Below, one piece after another: positions 1 to 8,122 of a stretch of DNA of 45,380 bases; the stretch's first letter is position 1, and each line of letters begins with the position of its first letter. Source of the DNA: Bacillota bacterium. GTDB taxonomy: Bacteria; Bacillota; Clostridia; Christensenellales; CAG-138. The notes beneath the pieces were generated by a model. It made no database searches. It was not told the origin of the DNA and saw only the letters and a program-made list of their open reading frames with translations. The position numbers and the translations under genes were made by a program. The DNA lies in the NCBI GenBank assembly GCA_016286445.1, contig JAEESS010000012.1, positions 1-45,380 on the forward strand, given 5' to 3'.

Positions 1-155
1 TGCTCGTCCGTGCCGGTCTGCAGATATACGTCATAGCCCTCGTAGCGCTTCCACCGCGCGATGGAATCCGCAAGGATCGCCTCGTAGGTGTTGCCGATGT
101 GCGGCTTGCCGGACGCGTACGCGATCGCGGTGGTGATGTAATACTTCTGTCTCAT
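1..155 (-). CDS. metG: Methionyl-tRNA synthetase, N-terminal fragment
   Basis: This enzyme charges tRNA-Met with methionine in the cytoplasm. Only the first 51 or so codons lie in the window; the rest runs off the left edge on the minus strand. The protein begins MRQKYYITTAIAYASGKPHI and continues to YEGYDVYLQTGTDE, the class I catalytic core opening of MetG: a HIGH-type HIGNTYE site followed by the YLQTGTDE segment. The ATG at 155 follows an AAGGAG Shine-Dalgarno 9 nt away. It lies 58 bp downstream of the DUF4003 gene on the same strand and may be the last gene of the murG-led operon. Identification is firm; the C-terminal architecture cannot be seen. Confidence 0.95.
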   Translation of the reverse strand, partial: MRQKYYITTAIAYASGKPHIGNTYEAILADSIARWKRYEGYDVYLQTGTDE

Positions 156-213
156 ATGCAAACTCTCCTTTATGGGTAGACATTGTACGGATTTTCCGCC
201 GGTTTGTCAATGC

Positions 214-1203
214 TCAATGCGCGGCTGCCGACGCCGCTGCCGCCGAGCTGCACGCGATCGAAGCGCAAATCACCGCCTGCTGCGCGGCGATCATGGCGAT
301 CGCGCTTTGCTGTGCCGCCGCGTTCACGATCCCGTCCCGCCCGCGCATGTGATACGCGGAAACGAGCATCGCCGCGTGCATCATGCGCGTTTTACGGTCG
401 TAACCGAAAACGGTATAGCCGCTCTGCCCTTCGAGCATGGCGTCGACCTCGAGCATTTCGTTCACGACCGTCTCGACCGGCGCGCTGTCCGCCGCAAACG
501 CCGCCAGCGCCGAAAGCTCCCAGTTTTTGCCGTACTTTCCTCCCGCGGCGCGGATCGCGTCGTACAGCGCGATCACCTTCCCCGCCTTGTCCGCCGGCAC
601 GCCGTCGATCATGGCAAGCACATGGGAAGCCGCCTGGATGCCGTCGCCCTTCAGAAACCGCTCGTCGAGCAGGCGGTAGCACGCCTCCGCATCCGCGATC
701 AGTTCGTCGTCGCTCTTCGGGCTCTCGGCAAGCAGGATCGCAAAGACGGAATCCTCCTGTCCGGTCAGAAACGGATGTTCTTTCTTCATGCGCCGATAGA
801 GCGCTTTGCCGCGCGCCGCGAGCGCCGGCACGTCCGAATCTTCAGCGGAATCGGTCAGCAGCAGCGCCGCGAGCGCCAGAAACTCCGAGCGCATAAAATG
901 CTCCTTCAGGATCGCATAGTTCGCGGAAGCGCGTTCCCAGCGTTTCTGCGGGTCTTCGCACAGCGCAAGCTTGCAGGCAAGCGGCGTCAGAATGCTACCG
1001 CGGAAGTTGGAAAAGATCCCGGCTTCGCTCTTGATCAGCTGTTTGCAGTCCGCAAGCTTCTCCGGATCGACCGGTCGGTCCGCCGTCACATACAGGTTTG
1101 CGGCTGCCGGATAGCTGTAGGTGCTTTCCATGCGAAAGACCGACTTGACCGCTTCGCGCGCCTCCAGATACCGGACGGCGATCGTCTGCAATTCCGTATT
1201 CAT
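214..1203 (-). CDS. DUF4003 family protein
   Basis: A cytoplasmic protein of 329 residues, function unknown. The residue pattern (MNTELQTIAVRYLEAREAVK at the start, then FRMESTYSYPAAANLYVTAD, and blocks such as ILKEHFMRSEFLALAALLL and MKKEHPFLTGQEDSVFAILL) resembles the DUF4003 family of Firmicutes, which is mostly alpha-helical and often encoded alone. The tail is Ala/Ser-rich. I chose the ATG at 1203 because a GGGAGG Shine-Dalgarno sits 6 nt upstream; an in-frame ATG at 1251 lies inside the preceding gene and has no better site. The start is 2 bp past the stop of the upstream methyltransferase gene, so the two are almost certainly co-translated. Family assignment is from memory of its pattern; no catalytic residues are evident. 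Confidence 0.7.
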   Translation of the reverse strand: MNTELQTIAVRYLEAREAVKSVFRMESTYSYPAAANLYVTADRPVDPEKLADCKQLIKSEAGIFSNFRGSILTPLACKLALCEDPQKRWERASANYAILKEHFMRSEFLALAALLLTDSAEDSDVPALAARGKALYRRMKKEHPFLTGQEDSVFAILLAESPKSDDELIADAEACYRLLDERFLKGDGIQAASHVLAMIDGVPADKAGKVIALYDAIRAAGGKYGKNWELSALAAFAADSAPVETVVNEMLEVDAMLEGQSGYTVFGYDRKTRMMHAAMLVSAYHMRGRDGIVNAAAQQSAIAMIAAQQAVICASIACSSAAAASAAAH

Positions 1204-1205
1204 TG

Positions 1206-2627
1206 TTATCCTCCCGAATGACCGTTCTTCTTTTCGATCACAAACACCCACGGGCTTAAGCCGCCCGCCGCCGTGCGGCGCTTTTCGCGAAGCCGAAGCT
1301 GCGGATGGTCCTTGATCAGACGTTCCATAAGCCTGCCGTCCGCGGTATAGAGCACCGCGACGCCGTGCTCGTTCATGTAATACGGCAGCCGCCGCAAAAA
1401 GCGCGCGTACAGCGCTTCGTTCTCCTGATGCGAGCCGACGCGGTTGCCAAACGGAAGGTTACTGATCACGAGATCCGCGCCTTCCTTTGTTTCAAAATGC
1501 AGGATGTCGCGGCAGATAAACCGCGCGCGGCTTCCTGTCGCCTTCGCGTTTTCCCGCGCGATCCGAACCGCCGTGCTGCTCTTGTCCACGCCGACGATCG
1601 CCCTGCAGCGTGCCTGTTCCTCGCAGGCGAACAGCAGCGAGCCGGACCCGCAGAACGGGTCGAATACGGCGGGACGCTCGCATTTTGCAAGCGACAGCGC
1701 GTAACGGGCAAGCGCGTAGCCGAGCGCCGGATGGATCGACGCGGGCAGCGTGCCCTTCCGCCACGGATAGCGCTCGTCTTTGACGTTCCAAAGCTTCCAG
1801 TAGAGATCGCACACATCGTTTCGCGAATCGATCCGAAGCTCGCAGTCGTACGCGGACGGATTGTTGCGCCCGTCCAAAAGACCCTTGAGCTTTTCGATGA
1901 AGCCGGTGCGATCCTTTAAGTATCCGCGGATCTCGATGCGGTAAGAGGTGCCGATGCAGGTTTTCGCCGCCGCCGCGATCGCCTTCGGCTCCATCGGGAC
2001 GTTCCGTTCGATCGGCAGCAGCGCTTCGGTCATGCAGTTTGCGCGATAGACCTTCGCGACGTCAGCGGTAAAGAGCCGTACCGCGTCGCCCTGTATCCTG
2101 CCCGAAAACCCGAGCACGGAAAGCTCGTCAAAAAGCTCCGCCGCAAAGCCCTTCGGCGCAAAGCACAGGATCTCGCGCGGCGCCGAAAGCGTCTCCAGCG
2201 TGCGTTCCGGCTGTTCGGCAAACCGCTGCAAGGCTTTTTCGTATGCGATCGTGATCTCGGCGATATGCTTGTCCGTTTCAACTGATTCGGAAACCGGGAT
2301 GCGGTAAGAAAGCAGCGCGTCCTTTTCATTCAGCCTGCCGAGCGCAAGGATCAGGCTCGGCACGGCAAACAGCGTTTCTTCGGTTTCGAGTGCATGGGTA
2401 AGCAGCGGCGCATCGGCTTCGTTTTCGAGCGCGCCGATCAGCCGATAGACGTTCTTGCGCGCCTTCGGCTGTTCGCTTTTTACCAGCGCGGCAAGGATCG
2501 ACCGGTCGCCGAGCGCTTCTTCGATCTCCGCCCTGCCCTGCTTCGTCTTTGCGATCGCGCAGAGCGCGGACAGCGCTTCCGCCGCCGTCTCGCCGTTCAG
2601 TTTTTCAAAAAGCTCCGCCGTCGTCAT
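1206..2627 (-). CDS. Class I SAM-dependent RNA methyltransferase with HEAT-like N-terminus
   Basis: A 473-residue protein of the RlmL/Trm14-like (UPF0020) type, expected to methylate a guanine in rRNA or tRNA. Residues 1-130 look like short helical HEAT-type repeats. Residues 150-270 resemble a degenerate RNA-binding THUMP-like region. The C-terminal Rossmann domain carries motif I VFDPFCGSG (321-329) and motif IV SNLPFG (389-394), the N-x-P-F/Y signature of base-amino methyltransferases in this family. The HEAT-like N-terminus is less usual. Its ATG overlaps the murG stop in an ATGA junction and it ends 2 bp before the DUF4003 gene, so translation is coupled through the operon. The exact RNA target cannot be read from sequence. 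Confidence 0.8.
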   Translation of the reverse strand: MTTAELFEKLNGETAAEALSALCAIAKTKQGRAEIEEALGDRSILAALVKSEQPKARKNVYRLIGALENEADAPLLTHALETEETLFAVPSLILALGRLNEKDALLSYRIPVSESVETDKHIAEITIAYEKALQRFAEQPERTLETLSAPREILCFAPKGFAAELFDELSVLGFSGRIQGDAVRLFTADVAKVYRANCMTEALLPIERNVPMEPKAIAAAAKTCIGTSYRIEIRGYLKDRTGFIEKLKGLLDGRNNPSAYDCELRIDSRNDVCDLYWKLWNVKDERYPWRKGTLPASIHPALGYALARYALSLAKCERPAVFDPFCGSGSLLFACEEQARCRAIVGVDKSSTAVRIARENAKATGSRARFICRDILHFETKEGADLVISNLPFGNRVGSHQENEALYARFLRRLPYYMNEHGVAVLYTADGRLMERLIKDHPQLRLREKRRTAAGGLSPWVFVIEKKNGHSGG

Positions 2628-3688
2628 GCGTTCGCCGCTTCGCGGATCAGCCGCAGGATCATGTCCGTTCCGTCGACGCCCTCGGCTTTCTGCATGGTTT
2701 CGATATACGTCCCGCGCGCATCGTACAGCGCACAGACCTCCCTGAGAACGGAATCCGCATTGACCTCGTCCGCAAGGAGCACCCGCGCATAGCCGCGCTT
2801 TTTGAAATATTCCGCGTTCAGCTCCTGATCGCCGCGCGTGGAAGCACCGGAAAGCGGCAGCAGCAGCATCGGCTTATGCAGGGCGAGCAGCTCGAATACG
2901 GCGTTCGCGCCCGCGCGGGACACGACGACGTCCGCAAGCGAAAAGAGGTCCGCCATCTCATCCTTGATGTATTCATACTGTACATAGCCGGGCATTCTGA
3001 CGCTCTCGTCCAGCTTGCCCTTGCCGCAAAGATGCACGACGTCGAATGTTTTCAAAAGCTCCGGAAGCGCTTCGCGCACGGCGACGTTGACCGAAAGCGC
3101 GCCGAGACTGCCGCCGGTGACGAGCAGCACGGGCTTGTCGCCTTTTAGTCCGGTGAACGCAAGCGCCCGTTCGCGCGAGCCGGTATACAGCTCCGGACGG
3201 ATCGGCGTTCCGGTGTGCACGCCCTTATTGCCCTTCACAAACGGCACGGTGTCCGAAAACGTCACGAGTACCTTGTCGGCAAAGTGCGCGTCGATCTTGT
3301 TTGCAAGTCCCGGCGTATAGTCCGATTCGTGCGTCAGCACGGGGCAGATCCCCTTTGCCGCCGCCACGACGGGTACGGAAACATAGCCGCCCTTTGAAAA
3401 CAGCACGGCGGGCTTCAGCTTCTTCAGGATCCGCTTTGCCTGGTGATAGCCCTTCTGCACATGGATCGGCATCGTGAGCGTCTTGAGGCTTGCGTAGCGG
3501 CGAAGCTTGCCCGAGTCGATCTCGTGATAGGTCACGTCCGGGACCGTGCTTAAAAGGTCCTTTTCCATGCCGGACGTGCCGATATAGTGAATATCCCACT
3601 CCGCGCGGTCCAGTTTCTCGATCAGCGCGAGGTTCGGCGTCACATGTCCTGCCGTGCCGCCGCCCGTAAAGACGATGGTTTTCTTCAT
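2624..3688 (-). CDS. murG: UDP-GlcNAc:undecaprenyl-PP-MurNAc-pentapeptide GlcNAc transferase
   Basis: MurG converts lipid I to lipid II on the inner face of the membrane, the last cytoplasmic step of peptidoglycan precursor synthesis. The 354-residue protein starts MKKTIVFTGGGTAGHVTPNL with the glycine-rich donor loop at residues 9-15. It continues with LFSKGGYVSVP, LLVTGGSLGA and DVVVSRAGANAVFELLALHK, all hallmarks of GT28 MurG proteins. I chose the ATG at 3688 because GAGGAG lies 6 nt upstream and the glycine loop would otherwise be displaced; an upstream ATG at 3784 adds an unlikely basic extension. It heads the murG-methyltransferase-DUF4003 operon. In many genomes murG lies within the dcw cluster; here it is isolated with RNA-modification and aminoacylation genes. 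Confidence 0.95.
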   Translation of the reverse strand: MKKTIVFTGGGTAGHVTPNLALIEKLDRAEWDIHYIGTSGMEKDLLSTVPDVTYHEIDSGKLRRYASLKTLTMPIHVQKGYHQAKRILKKLKPAVLFSKGGYVSVPVVAAAKGICPVLTHESDYTPGLANKIDAHFADKVLVTFSDTVPFVKGNKGVHTGTPIRPELYTGSRERALAFTGLKGDKPVLLVTGGSLGALSVNVAVREALPELLKTFDVVHLCGKGKLDESVRMPGYVQYEYIKDEMADLFSLADVVVSRAGANAVFELLALHKPMLLLPLSGASTRGDQELNAEYFKKRGYARVLLADEVNADSVLREVCALYDARGTYIETMQKAEGVDGTDMILRLIREAANA

Positions 3689-3782
3689 GTCATTCTCCTC
3701 CGATCCTATCCTATGCGTATAAAAGATCCCTTTTGCTCTGTTCTCCCCCATGCGGCCCTGCCGCAATCCCCGTCCTTTGGAC

Positions 3783-4106
3783 AATTCATGCGCCGCGGGC
3801 GCAATCTATTACAACCCTCCCGGCTCGTTCCTCGCCGCCCTCCCTTACACATGGAGGGCAAGATTTTATCCGTATCCCGTAGGGACGGGCATTGCCTGTC
3901 CGCCGAAGCAGCGGACGATCGGTGATCGTCCCTGCAGATCGTTCATGCGCGTGTAGGGGAAACGGCGACGCGGGAAGCGTGTGACGGCGCCGTAACACAA
4001 TGCCAACGGATCGTAGGGGGATATTCAACGCGCGACGGCACCTCTGAAACGGAGCGAAGCGGAGTGTAAAGTCCTCCCGGACGCCCCGCATGCGCCGCAG
4101 GCGCCC
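3783..4106. repeat. Intergenic region rich in short inverted repeats
   Basis: The 418-bp gap between murG and the penicillin-binding protein has no convincing gene. It holds several near-perfect dyads: TGCGCC/GGCGCA at 3789-3803, GCCCTCC/GGAGGGC at 3837-3859, GGACGGGC/GCCTGTCC at 3883-3901 and GGACGATC/GATCGTCC at 3913-3931, plus three GTAGGG-type motifs near 3879, 3953 and 4014. The first dyad, read on the minus strand, ends GGCGCATGAATTG and belongs to the hairpin unit also found near 7970-8050 and 36019-36090. The dyads could be decaying terminators or a dispersed non-coding repeat cassette; I favour the latter because no U-tracts follow them. Confidence 0.6.
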
Positions 4107-6710
4107 TTACTCTCCGCTGCCGGTCGACGACAAGAACGCAAGATTCGTCTTGCCGGGCTTGGTCAGATCGTCGTCCTTCAAAAGCACGCGCGCGATGACG
4201 AATTTCATCAGCGAGTATTCCTCCGGCAGATTCTGCATGTCGAGCTCCAGCATGACGAGCACCAGACGTTCGTCCTCCGGCTTGACCTCGGAGCCGTCCT
4301 TGTTCGCCTTGCGGAAGCCGATGAACCACGCGATTTCCTTCGCCGCCTGCTCGTTCTTGTCCTTCTTGTTGCCGATCTCCGCGGTACCCGTTTTGCCGGA
4401 GATGATAAAGCTTCTGACGCCGAGATAACGTCCTGTGCCGCCGTGGTCCTGCGGGAGCTTGCAGACGCCGATCATCATGTTCGCCATCGTCTCCGCGTTC
4501 TTTTCCGAGCAGATCGTTTTCCAGACCTCGTTTTCGGTATGGCGGTACGTTTCGGTGTAGTTCTGTCCCTCCGCCTGCCAGATCGATTCGACGACGTGCG
4601 GGACCGGCGCTTTGCCGCCGTTGCGGAACGCGGCGATGTAGCACGCCATCTGCAGCGGCGTGACCAGCAGCTCGCCCTGTCCGTATCCGCTCATGGCGAG
4701 CAGGCTGTACGTTTCGGTGCTCTTTTCGTTCTTGATCTGCGACGGCATTGCCGGAATGTCGAACGGCACGGTCTCCCCCATGCCGATGAACGACAGGTAT
4801 TCCTTGAACCGATCCCAGCCGAGCTTCAAGGCGAGCCAGGCGAAGAAGATATTGTCCGAATCGATGATGCTCGATTCCATGTTCATCGGCGTATGCCGGT
4901 TCGAGGAGCCGGTACGGGTGATCTCATCGATGCCGGTATAGGCATAGGTGCCGCGCTTGACCTCCCACACGTCCTTCCAGCCGCTCGACGTCTTATACCG
5001 CGCGTTGTGGATGTGCTGCATCTCCTCCTCCGGGAAGAGCGTGTCCGGCGTGACCGTGCCCGCTTCGAGCGAGCCTACGCCGGTAAACGGCTTGAACGTC
5101 GATCCCGGCGCGTAAAGACCCTGGATCGCGCGGTTCAACATCGGCGTCTGCGGGTCCTTTGTCAGCGCTTCGTACGCTTCGGTGCCGACGGCGCCGCGGC
5201 TGAACGCTTCCACGTCGTAGTCCGGGAACGAATACATCGCCTGGATCGCGCCGCTGTGCGGGTTCATCACGATCACGGTGCCGGAGATGTTGTCCGTATA
5301 GACGACGGTCTTGACGACCTCCTCGACCCGCTGCTGCATCTTGATGTCCAGCGTCAGATGCAGGTCCTGCCCGTCCTTCGCCGGGTTGTTGTACAGCGTC
5401 TGCCGGTTCGTGCCGTCCAGACCCTGGATGTACGCGTACCCGCCCTTTTCGCCGCGCAGCAGCGTTTCGTACTGCTGTTCAAGTCCCGCGTAGCCCAGCC
5501 AGCTGTCCTTTTCGTATGCGTCGAGGTCCGCCTCGGTAAACTTGTATCCGCTGTATTCCTCGTCCCGTTTCTTCTTGTCGTCGGTCTTCGTTTCGTCCGC
5601 GTCCGCCTGTTCCTCCGACTCGGCGGTCGGGTCGGCACTTGCGTCCGGCTCGGCGCTCGGGTCGGCGCTTGCGTCCGGCTCGGCACTCGGATCGGCGGTT
5701 TCCTCCGGCTCGGCGCTCGGGTCGGCGGTCTCCTCCGGCTCGGCGCTCGGCTCAACGGTCGCGTCCGGCTCTGCCTCGGCATTCTTTGCGTCGCGGGCGT
5801 TGCGCAGCTTTTCCAGGTCCTTCCACGTCGCCTTCCACATGACCGCCGCAAAGCCCAGAAGGTGGGACGCGCTGCGTCCGTACGGGTACGCGCGGAAACG
5901 CGTGGAGGTCATGGCGCCGTTGCGGTCGATGCCGATGCCGGTGATGCTTAAAAGCCGGTCTTCGAGCGTTTCGTCCACCTGATCCGGATAGAGCTTTGCG
6001 ATGACCGCGGAGGAGTTTTTGCTGTAGATCGCGTCGTGCACGATCTCTTCATACTCGTCCTGCGGCGTACCGGAGGGCTTCAGGATCGGGATCGCAAGGA
6101 TCTGCTTTAAGACCTCCTCCTTCTGGTCCTCGGGGATCTGGTTCGGTACGCAGAACACCGTGACCGGGGAGAGGTTTTTGACGAGCAGCTCGCCGTTGCA
6201 GTCGAAGATCTCGCCGCGCTTCGGGTAGTTGACGCCGACCAGCAGCTTGTCCCCCCATTCCATCGTCGGGAAGATCAGCGCCGGCGTCCACTGGATGCCC
6301 CAGCGTCCGTTTTCGTAGAGCGCGTTGATCGTGTAGTCGTTGACCATCTCGCCGAGCGCGGTGTCGTAGGTCATCTGAAAATCGACCGAGCTTGTGATCG
6401 ACGCATCCGAAACGGTCTTTACAAGGTAGGAGATCTCCTTTAAGCCCACCGCGTCGAAGATCTGCTGATACTTTTCCGCAAACTCCTTTGCGGAAATCAT
6501 CGGATCGCCCGCCTTCGTGCTCGTGCCGCTCGTGTTCTTGACGGAGTCGGACAGCATGTCGAACGCCGCGCCGTAACTGCCCTCCGCAATGTATTCGATA
6601 AACGCAAGGCAGACGTCGCTGCCTTTTCCGCGCGCCGATGCACAGCCGGCGGGCAGCGCCGCGCCGAACAGCATCAGCAAGATCATCAGTATACTGATCC
6701 CTTTTTTCAT
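4107..6710 (-). CDS. Class B penicillin-binding protein with MecA_N domain and acidic repeat insert
   Basis: A D,D-transpeptidase of 867 residues that cross-links peptidoglycan outside the membrane. The N-terminus is a signal or lipoprotein-type leader ending near Cys23. Residues 30-145 fit the NTF2-like MecA_N domain and 160-420 the PBP dimer region. The transpeptidase carries all three catalytic motifs: STFK (537-540), SDN (618-620) and KTGT (773-776). The SDN form and MecA_N domain are those of low-affinity PBPs such as PBP2a and enterococcal PBP5. Residues 312-372 are an unusual acidic repeat of about ten residues (AEPEETADPS and variants) inside the dimer region. The gene stands alone between repeat-rich DNA and the divergent spmA. 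Beta-lactam affinity cannot be judged from sequence. Confidence 0.92.
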   Translation of the reverse strand: MKKGISILMILLMLFGAALPAGCASARGKGSDVCLAFIEYIAEGSYGAAFDMLSDSVKNTSGTSTKAGDPMISAKEFAEKYQQIFDAVGLKEISYLVKTVSDASITSSVDFQMTYDTALGEMVNDYTINALYENGRWGIQWTPALIFPTMEWGDKLLVGVNYPKRGEIFDCNGELLVKNLSPVTVFCVPNQIPEDQKEEVLKQILAIPILKPSGTPQDEYEEIVHDAIYSKNSSAVIAKLYPDQVDETLEDRLLSITGIGIDRNGAMTSTRFRAYPYGRSASHLLGFAAVMWKATWKDLEKLRNARDAKNAEAEPDATVEPSAEPEETADPSAEPEETADPSAEPDASADPSAEPDASADPTAESEEQADADETKTDDKKKRDEEYSGYKFTEADLDAYEKDSWLGYAGLEQQYETLLRGEKGGYAYIQGLDGTNRQTLYNNPAKDGQDLHLTLDIKMQQRVEEVVKTVVYTDNISGTVIVMNPHSGAIQAMYSFPDYDVEAFSRGAVGTEAYEALTKDPQTPMLNRAIQGLYAPGSTFKPFTGVGSLEAGTVTPDTLFPEEEMQHIHNARYKTSSGWKDVWEVKRGTYAYTGIDEITRTGSSNRHTPMNMESSIIDSDNIFFAWLALKLGWDRFKEYLSFIGMGETVPFDIPAMPSQIKNEKSTETYSLLAMSGYGQGELLVTPLQMACYIAAFRNGGKAPVPHVVESIWQAEGQNYTETYRHTENEVWKTICSEKNAETMANMMIGVCKLPQDHGGTGRYLGVRSFIISGKTGTAEIGNKKDKNEQAAKEIAWFIGFRKANKDGSEVKPEDERLVLVMLELDMQNLPEEYSLMKFVIARVLLKDDDLTKPGKTNLAFLSSTGSGE

Positions 6711-6746
6711 CTCTCATGAACCTCGGGTGATAAATTTCCGTTTATC

Positions 6747-6755
6747 ATTATAACA
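6747..6755 (-). promoter_or_regulatory. Extended -10 promoter for the penicillin-binding protein gene
   Basis: On the minus strand TGTTATAAT is a consensus -10 (TATAAT, 6747-6752) with an upstream TG. No good -35 is present at 17-18 bp, as expected of extended -10 promoters. It lies about 37 bp upstream of the start codon. Confidence 0.5.
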
Positions 6756-6837
6756 GATGAAACGCAATTTGTGCGTTTTTTTTGCGATGTTTTCAAAAAA
6801 GACGCTTTTCGGTCGCATTTTCTTCATACGATGGACC

Positions 6838-7413
6838 ATGAACACTGTGATTCTGTTTCTTTTGATCGCGGGGATCGGCGTCTCGTTCGCTTCCGGGACC
6901 GCCGAAGGCGTGCTTTCCGCGCTGCAGCAGGGCGCCGCCGACGCGATCGAAACTGTGCTGCGGCTTTCCGGTGCGTATCTTCTTTGGATGGGGCTTCTGA
7001 ACATCGCGGAACGCGCCGGACTCATCAAGACGCTCAGCAGGCTGTTGTCCCCCGTTCTGCGGCTGCTGTTTCCGAACGCGGGCAGCGCAAAGGAGGCGAT
7101 CTCCCTGAACCTTGCCGCGAACATGCTCGGCATGGGCAACGCCGCAACGCCTTACGGGATCTCCGCCATGCGGCTTCTGAACGAATCGAACCCGCATCCG
7201 GGCGCTGCGACGAACGAGATGTGCGTGCTGCTCGTGATCAACGCGTCGTGCCTGGAGCTCTGGCCCGCAGCGCTCGTCGGCATGCGAACAAGCTTCGGCT
7301 CTTCCGCCCCGTCCGCCGTCGTGCTGCCGACGCTGCTCTCCTCCCTTGCGGCGACGCTCGCCGCCGTCGTGCTCTGCCTGATCTTCACACGCCCATGCCG
7401 ATCGCGATCCTGA
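6838..7413 (+). CDS. spmA: Spore maturation protein A
   Basis: SpmA is a membrane protein needed with SpmB for full spore-core dehydration and heat resistance. The 191-residue product begins MNTVILFLLIAGIGVSFASG and carries the family blocks LLWMGLLNIAERAG and LNLAANMLGMGNAATPYGI (nucleoside-recognition/Gate domain), with several hydrophobic segments. I chose the ATG at 6838 because homologues begin there; the upstream ATG at 6757 adds a basic leader not seen in the family, although no clear Shine-Dalgarno precedes 6838. Its 3' end overlaps spmB by 19 bp. In Bacillus subtilis the pair lies in the dacB operon; here it is divergent from a penicillin-binding protein gene. Confidence 0.9.
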   Translation: MNTVILFLLIAGIGVSFASGTAEGVLSALQQGAADAIETVLRLSGAYLLWMGLLNIAERAGLIKTLSRLLSPVLRLLFPNAGSAKEAISLNLAANMLGMGNAATPYGISAMRLLNESNPHPGAATNEMCVLLVINASCLELWPAALVGMRTSFGSSAPSAVVLPTLLSSLAATLAAVVLCLIFTRPCRSRS

Positions 7414-7898
7414 TCCTTCTTCTGCTGCTGTACGCCGCCGTTCGCCGCGTCAACGTCTTTGAAGCGTTCCGCGAAGGCGCGGCACGGGCGATCCCACTGC
7501 TCGTTTCGATCCTGCCGACGCTTGCGGTCTTTTCCGCCGCCATGGGGCTGTTCCGCGCAAGCGGGGCGTTCGATCTGCTTTCCTCGTTCCTCTCCCCCGC
7601 GCTCCGTGTGCTCGGTGTCGATCCTGCGCTCGTGCCGCTGCTGCTCGTGCGCCCGTTTTCCGGCAGCGCCGCGATCGCCGCGCTCTCGGATATCTTCACG
7701 CAGTACGGTCCCGATTCGCGCACAGGGCTCACCGCAAGCGTGCTTTTGGGCTCCTCCGAAACGATCTTTTATACGCTTGCGCTGTACTTCGGCAGCGTCG
7801 GGATCAAAAAGACGCGCTTCACCGTGCCCGCCGCGCTCCTCTCCCTGTTCACCTCCGTCGCGACGGGGCTGCTCTTTTCGTCTCTTTTCTTTCATTGA
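7395..7898 (+). CDS. spmB: Spore maturation protein B
   Basis: The 167-residue partner of SpmA, predicted membrane-bound and acting during spore-core dehydration. Diagnostic segments are AFREGAARAIPLLVSILPTL, LLLVRPFSGSAAIAALSDIF and GSSETIFYTLALYFGSVGIK, typical of the SpmB/Gate family. The ATG at 7395 lies inside the 3' end of spmA (19-bp overlap), so translation is probably coupled. The stop at 7898 is followed by an array of short hairpins rather than a clear U-rich terminator. Confidence 0.92.
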   Translation: MPIAILILLLLLYAAVRRVNVFEAFREGAARAIPLLVSILPTLAVFSAAMGLFRASGAFDLLSSFLSPALRVLGVDPALVPLLLVRPFSGSAAIAALSDIFTQYGPDSRTGLTASVLLGSSETIFYTLALYFGSVGIKKTRFTVPAALLSLFTSVATGLLFSSLFFH

Positions 7899-7945
7899 CG
7901 CGAGACAATTCACAGCGGAGTCGGCAGGGACTCAGCAGCTTGACG

Positions 7946-8050
7946 GACGGGCGATGCCCGTCTCTGAGGATGAATTGCCTTCGGCATGAATTACGTCCGC
8001 GGCGCATGAATGGTCCTTCGGACATGAATTGCCCTTGCGGGCATGAATTT
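7946..8050 (+). repeat. Array of ATGAATT-spaced short hairpins
   Basis: Five ATGAAT(T) words start at 7970, 7986, 8006, 8024 and 8043, a spacing of 16-20 bp. Between them lie tiny stem-loops such as GCC-TTC-GGC, GTCC-TTC-GGAC and GCCC-TTGC-GGGC. A longer dyad, GACGGGC-GAT-GCCCGTC (7946-7962), precedes the array. The stems differ while their pairing is kept, which points to selection on structure. Related units occur at 3781-3803 and 36019-36090. Confidence 0.75.
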
Positions 8051-8077
8051 CATAGACATTTCGAGACGCCTGTGGTA

Positions 8078-8086
8078 TGATATAAT
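8078..8086 (+). promoter_or_regulatory. Extended -10 promoter for the HerA-like ATPase gene
   Basis: TGATATAAT combines a TGn extension with a perfect TATAAT (8081-8086). No strong -35 is seen. The predicted start near 8093 gives a leader of about 30 nt that contains the GGAGG site. Confidence 0.6.
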
Positions 8087-8122
8087 TGAAAATATGCAGT
8101 ATTGTCCGGAGGCAAACAAGCT

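Noticed and set aside
6825-6832. Sigma-E-like -10 box CATACGAT upstream of spmA
   Set aside because: No -35 (ATA-type) element is present at the required distance and the start point would fall on the ATG; too weak to annotate.
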